A stretch of DNA of 64,000 bases, taken from NCBI GenBank assembly GCA_963733915.1, contig CAVTEP010000006.1, forward strand, positions 992,001-1,056,000. Direction: 5' to 3'. This document shows, in pieces, positions 41,236 through 50,198 of the stretch. The notes under the pieces are model-generated. The model was not told where the DNA came from, searched no databases, and was given only the letters and a program-made list of their open reading frames with translations. The stretch comes from Sulfomarinibacter sp963733915 (GTDB lineage Bacteria > Acidobacteriota > Thermoanaerobaculia > Thermoanaerobaculales > Sulfomarinibacteraceae). Numbering within the stretch: position 1 is the first letter of the stretch; each line of letters opens with the position of its first letter. Position numbers and translations under genes: made by a program.

Positions 41236-43653
41236 ATGTCTGACATGTGGCAGAACCTTCGATTCGGCTTGCGGATGCTCGTCCGCCATCCAACGGTCAC
41301 GTTGATATCGGTGCTGACCCTGGCTCTCGGCATCGGTGCGACCACGGCGGTCTTCAGCGTGGTCGATTCGACCCTGCTCACCCCTCCCCCATTCGAGGAA
41401 CCCGACCGTCTTGTACGGTTGTTCACCGCCAAACCGGCGGCGGGCTGGCGCACGATGACGGTCGCCGCACCTGACTACCTCGACTGGAGCGAACAGAGCT
41501 CTTCCGTCGAGCGGGCCGGGATTTTTATTTCTGAGGCCGTCAACGTCATGGGCGACGAGCGCCCCGACCGGATGATCGCGGTGAATGCTTCGTCCGAGGT
41601 TCTCCAGGTGCTTCGGATCCAGCCCTCGCTCGGCCGGAGCTACGACGCCTCGTCCGACCGGCCAGATGCAGATCACGTGGTGTTGTTGTCGGACACCGTC
41701 TGGCGTCAGCGGTTCGGAGCGGATCCCGCAGTCGTCGGTACCATGCTGCTGATCGACGAGGTCCCTCACGAGGTGCTCGGAGTGCTGCCGCCCGAAGCTG
41801 CCGTGGCCATGGGACCTTTTGATCTGTGGACACCGTTTGCCTTTGGCCCAAACACGGAGATTCGATCGAATCGCGCCTTCAGCGTGATCGCCAGGTTGCG
41901 CCCGGGGGTCACGATCGCCGAGGCCGACCGCGAGCTCAAGGTGATCGGCGCCCGCCTTGCCGAGGCCTATCCGGAAAGCAACCGGGGCCACACCGTCACG
42001 GTGATGTCCCTGGCCGAGAGGCTCCTCGGCCGCGACACGCGTCCGATTCTCTTCGCCCTGTGTGCGGCCGTCGGCTTCGTGCTGCTGATCGCCTGCGTCA
42101 ACATCGCCAACCTCCTGCTCGCGACGGCGACCAGCCGCGAGCGCGAGTTTGCGGTCCGCACCGCCCTCGGAGCCAGCCCCCGCCGGCTGGTTCGTCAGCT
42201 CGTAACCGAGTCGGCATTGTTGGCGGGAGCCGGGGGCGGGCTCGGCATCGCGGTCGCCTGTTGGAGCGTCGGTGCCCTCAGGGCGAGCATTCAGGAAGCT
42301 TTCGGACCCAGAGTCGAGGCGGCGGTCGATGCTCGCGCGCTCTGTTTTTCACTAGTGGTGCTCGTCCTGACCAGCGTGGGGATCGGAATACCGGTAGCCC
42401 TTCGCGCATCGAGGGCACGGCTCACCGAAATGATTGGGGTGAGCTCGCGAGCCGTCTACGGAAGCACGCGGGAGAGAGCCCGGAGAAATCTCATGGTCGT
42501 CGCTCAAGTGAGCCTCGCCCTCGCTCTCATGATCTGCGCAGGATTGATGCTCCGTAGCCTGGTGGCGCTCAAGGCTGTCGATCCCGGTTTCGACACCGAC
42601 AATCTGCTGACCATGCGAGTCGCGCTGCCAGACGAGCGCTACTCGACGGACGCCGAGCGGGTTGATTTCTTCGAACGCGCCGTGCGCGAGATCGAGACCG
42701 TCCCCGGGGTACGATCCGCGGCAGCCTCGTCCATGATTCCCCTCCTTGGGTACAACGGAAACTCGAGCATGAGTATCGAGGAGCACCCGATCTCGGACCC
42801 CGCCGACAAGATCATGGTCGGCAACGAAGCGGTCACACCCGGGTATCTCGAAACCATGGGCATCCCGGTCTTCGAGGGACGCGAGTTCACGGCCCTCAAC
42901 CGCGCCGATACGCCGGGCGTCATCATCATCAACCGCCAGATGGCCACTCATTTCTGGCCGGAGGAGAGCGCCATCGGGAAACGGGTCAAGTTTGGTCCGT
43001 TGGACGGGGACTTCCCGTGGCTCGAGGTCGTTGGAGTGATGGGAGATTACCGGATGACGTCGCTCGACCAGGGCCCGCGATTCGAAACCCTGTACCCGCT
43101 GAGCCTCTTCCCCCCGTCGGCCATGACCCTTGTGGTGCGCACAGCGGTCGAGCCGGCATCGCTGGCCAATGCCGTCCAGGATGCCATCCAGAGAGTCGGG
43201 CCGGAGCTCGCCGTGTACGAGGTCGCCACGATGGAAGAGCTCCGCACCCGCAACACGAAGTCCCTCGACAACCTGACCGCGCTCCTGGTCGGTTTCGGCG
43301 TGATCGCGCTGGTCCTGGCGTTGAGCGGCGTCTACGGGATCCTGTCGTTCACCGTCGGTCTCAGGACCCAGGAGATCGGTCTCCGGATGGCCCTCGGAGC
43401 GGAGGCACGCTCGATCCTGATCTCGGTCCTTTCCAAGAACATATCGCTAATCCTGTCGGGTGTCCTGGCCGGAGGGCTGATCGCGTGGTTTCTGGGCCGG
43501 TGGCTCCACGAGATCCTCTTTGAGGTCTCGACGCTCGACCCGGTGGTCTACACCGCGGCGGCTGCGGGCATGATGGTGGTCGGACTGCTGGCCGGTCTGA
43601 TGCCGGCTCTGAGGGCGTCTCGGATCGATCCGGTGATCGCGCTGCGCGAGTAG
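41236..43653 (+). CDS. ADOP-type ABC transporter permease (second copy)
   Basis: An 805-residue paralogue of the permease upstream of the adaptor, with the same order: N-terminal helix LRMLVRHPTVTLISVLTLALG, MacB-type periplasmic domain, FtsX domain (EFAVRTALGASPRRLVRQLVTE), second periplasmic domain and C-terminal FtsX domain (QEIGLRMALGAEARSIL). The two permeases may form a heterodimer with the shared ATPase. Substrate unknown; efflux of lipids, peptides or drugs is typical of MacB-like systems. Confidence 0.9.
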   Translation: MSDMWQNLRFGLRMLVRHPTVTLISVLTLALGIGATTAVFSVVDSTLLTPPPFEEPDRLVRLFTAKPAAGWRTMTVAAPDYLDWSEQSSSVERAGIFISEAVNVMGDERPDRMIAVNASSEVLQVLRIQPSLGRSYDASSDRPDADHVVLLSDTVWRQRFGADPAVVGTMLLIDEVPHEVLGVLPPEAAVAMGPFDLWTPFAFGPNTEIRSNRAFSVIARLRPGVTIAEADRELKVIGARLAEAYPESNRGHTVTVMSLAERLLGRDTRPILFALCAAVGFVLLIACVNIANLLLATATSREREFAVRTALGASPRRLVRQLVTESALLAGAGGGLGIAVACWSVGALRASIQEAFGPRVEAAVDARALCFSLVVLVLTSVGIGIPVALRASRARLTEMIGVSSRAVYGSTRERARRNLMVVAQVSLALALMICAGLMLRSLVALKAVDPGFDTDNLLTMRVALPDERYSTDAERVDFFERAVREIETVPGVRSAAASSMIPLLGYNGNSSMSIEEHPISDPADKIMVGNEAVTPGYLETMGIPVFEGREFTALNRADTPGVIIINRQMATHFWPEESAIGKRVKFGPLDGDFPWLEVVGVMGDYRMTSLDQGPRFETLYPLSLFPPSAMTLVVRTAVEPASLANAVQDAIQRVGPELAVYEVATMEELRTRNTKSLDNLTALLVGFGVIALVLALSGVYGILSFTVGLRTQEIGLRMALGAEARSILISVLSKNISLILSGVLAGGLIAWFLGRWLHEILFEVSTLDPVVYTAAAAGMMVVGLLAGLMPALRASRIDPVIALRE

Positions 43654-43688
43654 GCCACGTCTCGGGTAGGATGACTGTACGAGGACGA

Positions 43689-45059
43689 ATGACTGAGGAT
43701 CAGCGAACGCCGAAAATCCTGATCGCCGACGATCAGCCGGATGTCTTGGAATCCCTGCGTCTCCTGATCAAACCCGAGGGCTACGTCGTCATAACGGCTG
43801 ACTCGCCCGAGGGCGTCGTCACGGCCGTTGCCGACCGGGAATTCGACGTTGCCCTGATCGATCTCAACTACGCCCGAGATACCACCTCGGGCGCCGAGGG
43901 TCTGGAGCTGATTTCGACGCTCCAGTCCCTCGACAGTACCCTGCCGGTGGTCGTGATGACCGCCTGGGGCAGCGTCGAGCTGGCCGTCCAGGCGATCCAG
44001 GTGGGTGCCAGGGATTTCATCGAAAAACCGTGGGACAACGACCGTCTCCTGTCCATACTCCGGATCCAGGTTGCCCTCAGCCGGGCCCTTCGCCGCGGGC
44101 AACGACTCGAGGCGGAGAACAGCACGCTCTTGATGAAGGACGCTCCGGAGCTCATCGCGACCGCCCCCGTGATGGCGCCCGTGCTGGAGCTGATCGCCCG
44201 CGTCGGTCCCTCCGACGCCAACATCCTGATCACCGGCGAGCACGGTACCGGCAAGGAGGTCATCGCGAGACGGCTGCATGCGGTGTCCGCGCGCGCCGAA
44301 CGCCCGTTGATCACGGTCAACGTCGGCGGGCTCCCGGAGGGCGTCTTCGCGAGCGAGCTCTTCGGCCATGTCAAGGGCGCGTTCACCGACGCCAAGGGCG
44401 ACCGGATCGGCCGCTTCGAAATGGCCGACGGCGGCACGCTTTTCCTCGACGAAATCGCCAACGTCCCTTTCGATCAACAGGCCAAGCTCCTGCGCACACT
44501 GGAGACCGGTGAGCTCGAGCGGGTGGGATCATCAAAGACTTCGACCGTGGACGCGCGGATCCTTTCGGCGACCAACGCCGACCTCCACCACGAGGTGGCC
44601 GAAGGCAGGTTCCGCGAAGACCTTCTCTTCCGGATCAATACGGTCGAGATCCGCTTGCCGCCGCTCCGCGACCGGGCTGAGGATATCCCGCTGCTGGCCA
44701 ACCATTTTCTCGGCCGCTTCGCCCAGAAGTACCGCAAATCGCTGGTCGGATTTGACGGAGCGGCGACCACAATTCTCATGCGCCACGGGTGGCCGGGGAA
44801 CGTCCGCGAGCTTGCGCATGTCGTCGAACGCGCGGTCCTCATGGCCGGCGACGACACCATCAAGGCCGACCACCTGGGTCTCGCGAGTGGTGGTTCCTCG
44901 GCGACCGTCACTCTCGACGAGATGAACCTCGATGATCTCGAGAAAACCTTCATTCAGAAAGCGATGCGTCGCTACGACGGTAACGTCAGCCGGGCCGCAC
45001 ACGCGCTGGGCTTGAGTCGCAGCGCACTCTACCGCCGGCTTGAAAAATACGGTCTGTGA
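43689..45059 (+). CDS. Sigma-54-dependent response regulator (NtrC family)
   Basis: A 456-residue activator. The receiver domain (about 1-120) has DDQPD, the phosphoacceptor in ALIDLNYARD, VVVMTAWGS and the Lys in FIEKPWD. The AAA+ domain (about 145-385) has Walker A GEHGTGKEV, a GAFTGA loop in the variant form KGAFTDAKGD, Walker B GGTLFLDEI and RHGWPGNVREL. The C-terminal helix-turn-helix is Fis-like (NVSRAAHALGLSRSALYRRL). It should act on the sigma-54 promoter at 36731. ATG 43689 (GAGGAC upstream) is preferred over ATG 43671. Confidence 0.93.
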   Translation: MTEDQRTPKILIADDQPDVLESLRLLIKPEGYVVITADSPEGVVTAVADREFDVALIDLNYARDTTSGAEGLELISTLQSLDSTLPVVVMTAWGSVELAVQAIQVGARDFIEKPWDNDRLLSILRIQVALSRALRRGQRLEAENSTLLMKDAPELIATAPVMAPVLELIARVGPSDANILITGEHGTGKEVIARRLHAVSARAERPLITVNVGGLPEGVFASELFGHVKGAFTDAKGDRIGRFEMADGGTLFLDEIANVPFDQQAKLLRTLETGELERVGSSKTSTVDARILSATNADLHHEVAEGRFREDLLFRINTVEIRLPPLRDRAEDIPLLANHFLGRFAQKYRKSLVGFDGAATTILMRHGWPGNVRELAHVVERAVLMAGDDTIKADHLGLASGGSSATVTLDEMNLDDLEKTFIQKAMRRYDGNVSRAAHALGLSRSALYRRLEKYGL

Positions 45060-46369
45060 AGAGGCTGCACGGTCAACTCACGAGCCTCGTATTGCTCACC
45101 GGTCTGATCCCGACAGCTGCCGCCGGATTCCTTCTGTGGCGGACCGGGCTCCCGCAGACAACCAGGAACCTGCTCGTCATCGGGCTCGTCGTCGTGTGGC
45201 TTGGGTTGGCCCTCCTCGTGCGCAACCGCACGAGCTACCATCTGCGAACGTGCTCCAATCTTCTGGCCGCTCTGCGCGAGGGGGATTACTCGTTCCGGGC
45301 TCGCCAGGTCGGACGCACGGACCCCTTCGCGGAGGTGATCACCGAGCTCAACCTGCTCGCGCAGACCCTGCGCCGGCAACGGGTTGAGGACCTCGAAGCA
45401 ACCGCCCTGGTTCGCAAGGTCATGGGCGAGATCGATGTCGCGGTCTTCGCCTTCGACGGCTCGGACCGCCTGCGCCAGGTCAACGCCGCCGGCGAAGTGC
45501 TTTTTCACCAGGATTCCGATCTCCTTGGAAGATCGGCGGCAGATCTCGGCCTCGGAGACTGTCTGAGCGGTCCGCCGGCGCGAACCGTCGAGCTCGAGAT
45601 CGGCGGAAAAACCGGCCGTTGGGAGATGCGTCGGGGCACCTTCCGACAACACGGGCGCGCGAATCGGCTCCTGGTGCTCTCCGATGTGAGCCGTGCGCTC
45701 CACGCCGAGGAGCTGGCGGCGTGGAAACGGCTGATCCGGGTCATCGGGCACGAGCTCAACAACTCACTCGCCCCGATCACCTCGCTCGCGGCGAGCCTCG
45801 AAAAACTGGTCGACCAGGAACCGCTGCCCGGCGACTGGCGCAGCGATCTCGGCCGAGGGCTCGATGTCATCGCCTCCAGAGTCGAAGCGCTCAACCGATT
45901 CATGGGTGATTGCTCCCGCCTCGCAAAACTGCCCGAACCGAAAATCTCCCCGGTCGATATCGGTGCCTGTATTCGAAACGTGGTAGAGCTCGAGGAAGGG
46001 TCCAGGGTGCTCGTTGAGGATGGACCGGCGATCATGGTCGACGCCGATCGGGACCAGATCGAGCAGATCCTGATCAACCTGCTCAGAAATGCCGTCGAGG
46101 CGAATCAGGAGACGGGTGGTGGCGTTAGAATCCACTGGTCGTCGGCCGGAGGATTCGCGGAGGTCGTCGTCAGCGACGAAGGCCCCGGTCTGCCGGAATC
46201 GGCCAATCTGTTCGTGCCGTTTTTTACGACCAAACCGAGCGGCTCGGGCATCGGTCTCTTTCTGAGCCGACAGATCGCCGAGGCCCACGGAGGCTCGGTG
46301 ACCGTTCGCAATCGCGAGGAATTGCAGGGGTGCAAGGCCATCCTCCGCATCCCCGAGACGAGCTTCTGA
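45056..46369 (+). CDS. Sensor histidine kinase (NtrY/AtoS-like)
   Basis: A 437-residue membrane kinase with two N-terminal helices (about 8-27 and 37-54), a HAMP-like linker, a PAS-like domain (about 125-225), the H box VIGHELNNSLAPI with the phosphorylated His, N box LINLLRNAVEANQ, G1 SDEGPGLPESA and G2 SGIGLFLSRQ. There is almost no periplasmic loop, so it may sense a membrane or cytoplasmic signal. GTG start overlapping the regulator stop (GTGA): cognate pair. Confidence 0.92.
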   Translation: MKRLHGQLTSLVLLTGLIPTAAAGFLLWRTGLPQTTRNLLVIGLVVVWLGLALLVRNRTSYHLRTCSNLLAALREGDYSFRARQVGRTDPFAEVITELNLLAQTLRRQRVEDLEATALVRKVMGEIDVAVFAFDGSDRLRQVNAAGEVLFHQDSDLLGRSAADLGLGDCLSGPPARTVELEIGGKTGRWEMRRGTFRQHGRANRLLVLSDVSRALHAEELAAWKRLIRVIGHELNNSLAPITSLAASLEKLVDQEPLPGDWRSDLGRGLDVIASRVEALNRFMGDCSRLAKLPEPKISPVDIGACIRNVVELEEGSRVLVEDGPAIMVDADRDQIEQILINLLRNAVEANQETGGGVRIHWSSAGGFAEVVVSDEGPGLPESANLFVPFFTTKPSGSGIGLFLSRQIAEAHGGSVTVRNREELQGCKAILRIPETSF

Positions 46370-46484
46370 CCGATCCGGCACTGCCCTCGATCGGCAGGTG
46401 GCCGACCAGCCTGACCGGTACGAATCACATCTGAAACCCTGGTTCGACCCACTCGTATAGAATACCGATAGGAGTGAAGTTGCA

Positions 46485-46817
46485 ATGGTTGAGAACAAGA
46501 CGGAGATTCTCCGGGGCACCCTCGATATGCTGATTCTCAAGACCCTTTCCGTGGCGCCGATGCATGGCCTTGGGATCTCCCGCCGCATCGAACAGGTCAC
46601 CGACGGGGTGTTTCAAGTGAAACCGGGATCGTTGTTTCCGGCTCTCCACCGCATGGAACAGGAAGGCTGGATCAGCGGCGAGTGGGGCGAGTCCGAGAAC
46701 AACCGGCGCGCCAAGTTCTACGAGCTCACCGCCGCCGGTCACGCGCGTTTGGGTGAGGAGAAACAGGGGTGGACTCACCTCGTCCTGACCATCGGCAAGG
46801 TCCTCGAGGCCGGCTGA
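46485..46817 (+). CDS. PadR family transcriptional regulator
   Basis: A 110-residue winged-helix regulator: ILRGTLDMLILKTLSVAPMHGLGISRRI, divided here as its first helix and recognition region, then VKPGSLFPALHRMEQEGWI and RRAKFYELTAAGHARL, the PadR wing. AGGAG lies upstream of the ATG. It precedes the third ADOP permease by 11 bases; in Acidobacteriota such pairs are common, and the regulator probably represses the permease gene in response to a ligand. Confidence 0.92.
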   Translation: MVENKTEILRGTLDMLILKTLSVAPMHGLGISRRIEQVTDGVFQVKPGSLFPALHRMEQEGWISGEWGESENNRRAKFYELTAAGHARLGEEKQGWTHLVLTIGKVLEAG

Positions 46818-46827
46818 AGGAGAAGAG

Positions 46828-49455
46828 ATGCCGTTTTTGTCGACTCTCAAAGCTGCGTTACGCGCCCCGTTCTCGAGCGAAAAGCTCGATCTCGAGCTCG
46901 ACGAGGAGCTCAAGAGCTATCTCGATCTGCTGATCGAAGAAAAGACCAGCGGTGGGCTGGATCACGCAGAGGCCCGAAGGCAGGCGCTGATCGAGATCGG
47001 GGGGATCGAACAGGTCAAGGCGGGCGTCCGCGATGAACGCCACGGCGCCGCCCTGGACATGCTCCTCCACGACATCCGATTCGCACTGCGAATTTTGAAG
47101 AAATCCCCCGGATTTTCAATCGTCGTCGTGCTGACCCTGGCGATCGGAATCGGCGCCAACGCGGCACTCTTCAGTACCATCAAGGCCCTCCTGTTGAGCC
47201 CACTGCCCTACCGGGACGCGGGCCGGCTGGTGGTTGCGGCCAAGACCTATGAGGGCAGGTACCGCGGACCGGTCTCCAGACTCGATTTCTTCGACTATCG
47301 ACGTCTCAGTCGATCGTTTGAGGGTTTCTGCACCCTCTCTAGCACCAACCGGTTCACGATGACGGGCGGCGAACGGGCCGAGGTGGTCGGAGCGGTGTAC
47401 ACGACCTGGGATTTGTTTCCGACTCTGGGCGTTCCCCCGATTCAAGGCCGGTATTTCTCGGAGGGCGAGGAGGCTCTGGCCGGGGCCAAGGTCGTATTGA
47501 TCAGCCATGATTTGTGGCAGCGCCGATTTGGTGGATCGGAGGGCGCCGTCGGAGGTCCTCTCCACCTCGATGGTACGGCCTATCAGGTGGTGGGGGTGAT
47601 GCCGCCGGGGTTCCGCTTTCTATTTGACGCCGATCTGTGGATCCTGATCGATCGTGACTGTCCCATCGATCCCCAGCGGGACTCTCACAGCCTATGGGGG
47701 GTAGGCCGTCTGAAAGATGGGGTGTCTCTCGAGCAGGCGCAGTCCGACGTCGACGCCGTGGCCAAGGTTCTCGAACAGGAGTACCCGGACACCAACAAGG
47801 CCAAGGCGCTCATCTTGTACGAGCTGCACGATTTCATGGTCGGGCACGTCCGCCCGAGTCTCAACCTGCTGATCGTCACGACTAGTTTGTTGTTGCTGAT
47901 CGCGTGCAGCAACGTGGCGGGTCTGCTGCTGGCGCGAGGCCAAAAAAGGGTCTCCGAGATGGCCATGCGGTCGGCGCTGGGGGCCTCCCGGCGCAGGCTC
48001 GTCCGCCAGCTTGTGACCGAAAGTGTGATCCTCTCACTGGTAGCCGGTTTGGTCGGGATCGCGGTGGCGTTCGTGTTCCACAATCTGCTGCTGCGGCTCT
48101 TGCCCATGGGCGACCCGGGTGTGCCCGTGCCGTCGATCGACGGTGGCGTCCTGCTCTTTGCGTTGGCGCTATCGGTTGCCACCGGTCTCGTGGTCGGAAT
48201 CGTCCCCGCTCTGCGAGGAACATCGTTCAATATCTGGCAGAAGCTCGAAACATCCACGAGGACCTCCGAGAGTCGAGTCGGAACACGGTTACGGACGGTC
48301 ATGGTGGTGGTCCAGGTGGCGATGTCGGTAGCATTGCTCATCGGCTGCGGTCTGCTCATCCGCAGCATGGTCAATCTGGCGTCGGTTCAACTCGGTTTCG
48401 ACACCGAAAACCTGTTCGGCGGCACCTATGGGATCCAGGACGCCGACTACCCCACGGCGCACGAACGTGCCGAATATTTCGCCTCGCTGATCGAGGAGAT
48501 CAAAACCCTGCCCGGGGTGACGAACGCTGCTGCGATCACCAAATTACCGCTCGCTTCACGCGGAACGGACTGGCCCATCTGGCATGCCGCTCAGCCCCGA
48601 CCCGAACCGAGGGACTCCGAAATGGCGCTGGCGAGATTCGTGACCCAGGGGTACTTCGAGACAATCGGCATCCCACTGCTCCGCGGTCGGGATTTTTCGG
48701 ACGCCGACACTCCGGACACCGCTCCAGTATTGATTATCAGCGAGGCCCTCGCCGGGGCGCTGTTCCCCGACCAGGACCCACTTGGCCAAATGGTCAAGCT
48801 GGGTTGGTTGGACTCTACCTTTGAAATCGTCGGTGTTGTCGGCAACGCCAAGATCAACGGCGTCCGCTCGGATTTCAACGAGGCCATGTACATGTCATCG
48901 CCACAGTTCGGTGTCATGAATCAGTGGCTGGTGGTGAGAGCGGAGGGTGACCCAGAGCTCCTGATGGAAACGATTCGGAGGCTCGTCGAAGAAAAGGATC
49001 GAAACGCCGTGCTCGGCGATCTGGTCACATTGGCGGCCCTGGTCGATCGGGACCGCTCGGGTCTCCGCGTGGTGACGCTCGCGCTCGGCCTGCTTTCAGT
49101 TGTCGCTCTTCTCTTGACTGCCATCGGACTGTACGGGGTGCTGGCCTATCACGTGAGCGAGAGAACCAACGAGTTTGGAATCCGGGTCGCCCTGGGGGCC
49201 GCGCCGAACGAGGTGATCGGTTTGATCATGAAACAGGGCTTGTTGATGGTGAGCACTGGTCTCGTCCTCGGATTAATGGGCGCATTCTTGAGCTCTCGTC
49301 TCATGCAAGGGCTGCTCTTCGAAATCGAAGCGCTCGACCCGTTTGCCTACGTCGGTGCGGCCGTTTTTCTCGGGTGCGTGGCGCTGTTCGCCTGCCTCGT
49401 ACCCGCGTGGCGGGCGGCCCGCGTCAACCCGATCACGGCCCTTCGCAGGGTGTGA
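46828..49455 (+). CDS. ADOP-type ABC transporter permease (third copy, with N-terminal regulatory helix domain)
   Basis: An 875-residue ADOP. The first 80 residues form the helical ADOP N-terminal domain (LDLELDEELKSYLDLLIEE, ARRQALIEIGGIEQVKAGVRD), absent from the two upstream copies. Then come IRFALRILKKSPGFSIVVV, the MacB periplasmic domain, FtsX (EMAMRSALGASRRRLVRQLV), a second periplasmic domain and the last FtsX domain (FGIRVALGAAPNEVIGLIMK). No ATPase is adjacent to it, so it is the orphan type that gives the family its name. Confidence 0.9.
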   Translation: MPFLSTLKAALRAPFSSEKLDLELDEELKSYLDLLIEEKTSGGLDHAEARRQALIEIGGIEQVKAGVRDERHGAALDMLLHDIRFALRILKKSPGFSIVVVLTLAIGIGANAALFSTIKALLLSPLPYRDAGRLVVAAKTYEGRYRGPVSRLDFFDYRRLSRSFEGFCTLSSTNRFTMTGGERAEVVGAVYTTWDLFPTLGVPPIQGRYFSEGEEALAGAKVVLISHDLWQRRFGGSEGAVGGPLHLDGTAYQVVGVMPPGFRFLFDADLWILIDRDCPIDPQRDSHSLWGVGRLKDGVSLEQAQSDVDAVAKVLEQEYPDTNKAKALILYELHDFMVGHVRPSLNLLIVTTSLLLLIACSNVAGLLLARGQKRVSEMAMRSALGASRRRLVRQLVTESVILSLVAGLVGIAVAFVFHNLLLRLLPMGDPGVPVPSIDGGVLLFALALSVATGLVVGIVPALRGTSFNIWQKLETSTRTSESRVGTRLRTVMVVVQVAMSVALLIGCGLLIRSMVNLASVQLGFDTENLFGGTYGIQDADYPTAHERAEYFASLIEEIKTLPGVTNAAAITKLPLASRGTDWPIWHAAQPRPEPRDSEMALARFVTQGYFETIGIPLLRGRDFSDADTPDTAPVLIISEALAGALFPDQDPLGQMVKLGWLDSTFEIVGVVGNAKINGVRSDFNEAMYMSSPQFGVMNQWLVVRAEGDPELLMETIRRLVEEKDRNAVLGDLVTLAALVDRDRSGLRVVTLALGLLSVVALLLTAIGLYGVLAYHVSERTNEFGIRVALGAAPNEVIGLIMKQGLLMVSTGLVLGLMGAFLSSRLMQGLLFEIEALDPFAYVGAAVFLGCVALFACLVPAWRAARVNPITALRRV

Positions 49456-49532
49456 CTCTCGATACGACGATTGGCTCCCTTCGTCCGGGCACCGTTGCCA
49501 CGACACTGCCGGCTAATATTAGAATCGTCGAG

Positions 49533-49922
49533 TTGAAACGTTCACCGGCACACCGCCTCGGACGCAGCGCCGAATGGGTCGCCCTGCTGCTGCTCGTGGT
49601 CAAGGGCTACCGTCCGCGGCACCGCAACTGGCGCGGCGCCGGTGGCGAGCTCGACCTGGTGATGCGACACCGCGGCGAGACGGTCTTTGTCGAGGTCAAG
49701 GCGCGGTCGGATGACCTCTACGGCGGAGCGGCCGCCGCATTGACCGCGAAGAAGCAAAAGGTCCTCGTCCGCACGTCATCCGCCTATCTCGGCAGGTATG
49801 GATTGTGGGAACAGCCGTGCCGTTTCGACCTCGTCACCTTTGAACGAACAGGCGGGATCCTCCCTTGGAGGGTCCGCCACTACCGCAACGTATTCCAACC
49901 AAACCTCGGACGACAATTCTGA
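49533..49922 (+). CDS. yraN: YraN family (UPF0102) endonuclease-like protein
   Basis: A 129-residue restriction-endonuclease-fold protein. The core is GYRPRHRNWRGAGGELDLVM, RGETVFVEVKARS, the E-D-EVK catalytic pattern of the family, then ALTAKKQKVLVRTSSAYL. The start is TTG 49533, which gives the usual N-terminus KRSPAHRLGRSAEW; TAGAAT seven bases upstream could be a -10 box of a leaderless message. The stop codon is the first unit of a TTTTGAG word array. Confidence 0.8.
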   Translation: MKRSPAHRLGRSAEWVALLLLVVKGYRPRHRNWRGAGGELDLVMRHRGETVFVEVKARSDDLYGGAAAALTAKKQKVLVRTSSAYLGRYGLWEQPCRFDLVTFERTGGILPWRVRHYRNVFQPNLGRQF

Positions 49923-50197
49923 GTTTTGAGTTTTGAGTTTTGAGTTCCCACCCACCCCACCGTGCTCCGGGAGAGCGGGCGAGATTCTGAAAACGGGAAG
50001 AGGGAAAAGGGGCAGAGCCACCCGCATTTCCACTGCTCCCGCGCCTCTACTGACTCGGAAGTTGCGGCCGCCTCATGCTCCTTTTCTCCATTTGGCCTTT
50101 CATGCCGCGGGAGGGCGGGCGGAAAATCCGAATTCCGAAATCCGAAATCCGAAATGGGAGGGCGGGCGGGAATTCCTAATTCCTAATTCTTCCAAAT
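49920..50197. repeat. Compound word-array/G-core element, locus H
   Basis: Fills the gap between convergent yraN and the RND pump gene. In order: TTTTGAG words (49922-49946) starting in the yraN stop; a C-run core CCCACCCACCCCACC (49947-49961); GGGAAAAGGGG words; CTCCTTTTCTCC; G core GGGAGGGCGGGCGG (50109-50122); CCGAAAT words (to 50155); a perfect four-run core GGGAGGGCGGGCGGG (50156-50170); AATTCCT words up to the pump stop codon. Two consecutive 'core plus words' units show a modular build. Confidence 0.9.
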
Positions 50198-50198
50198 C

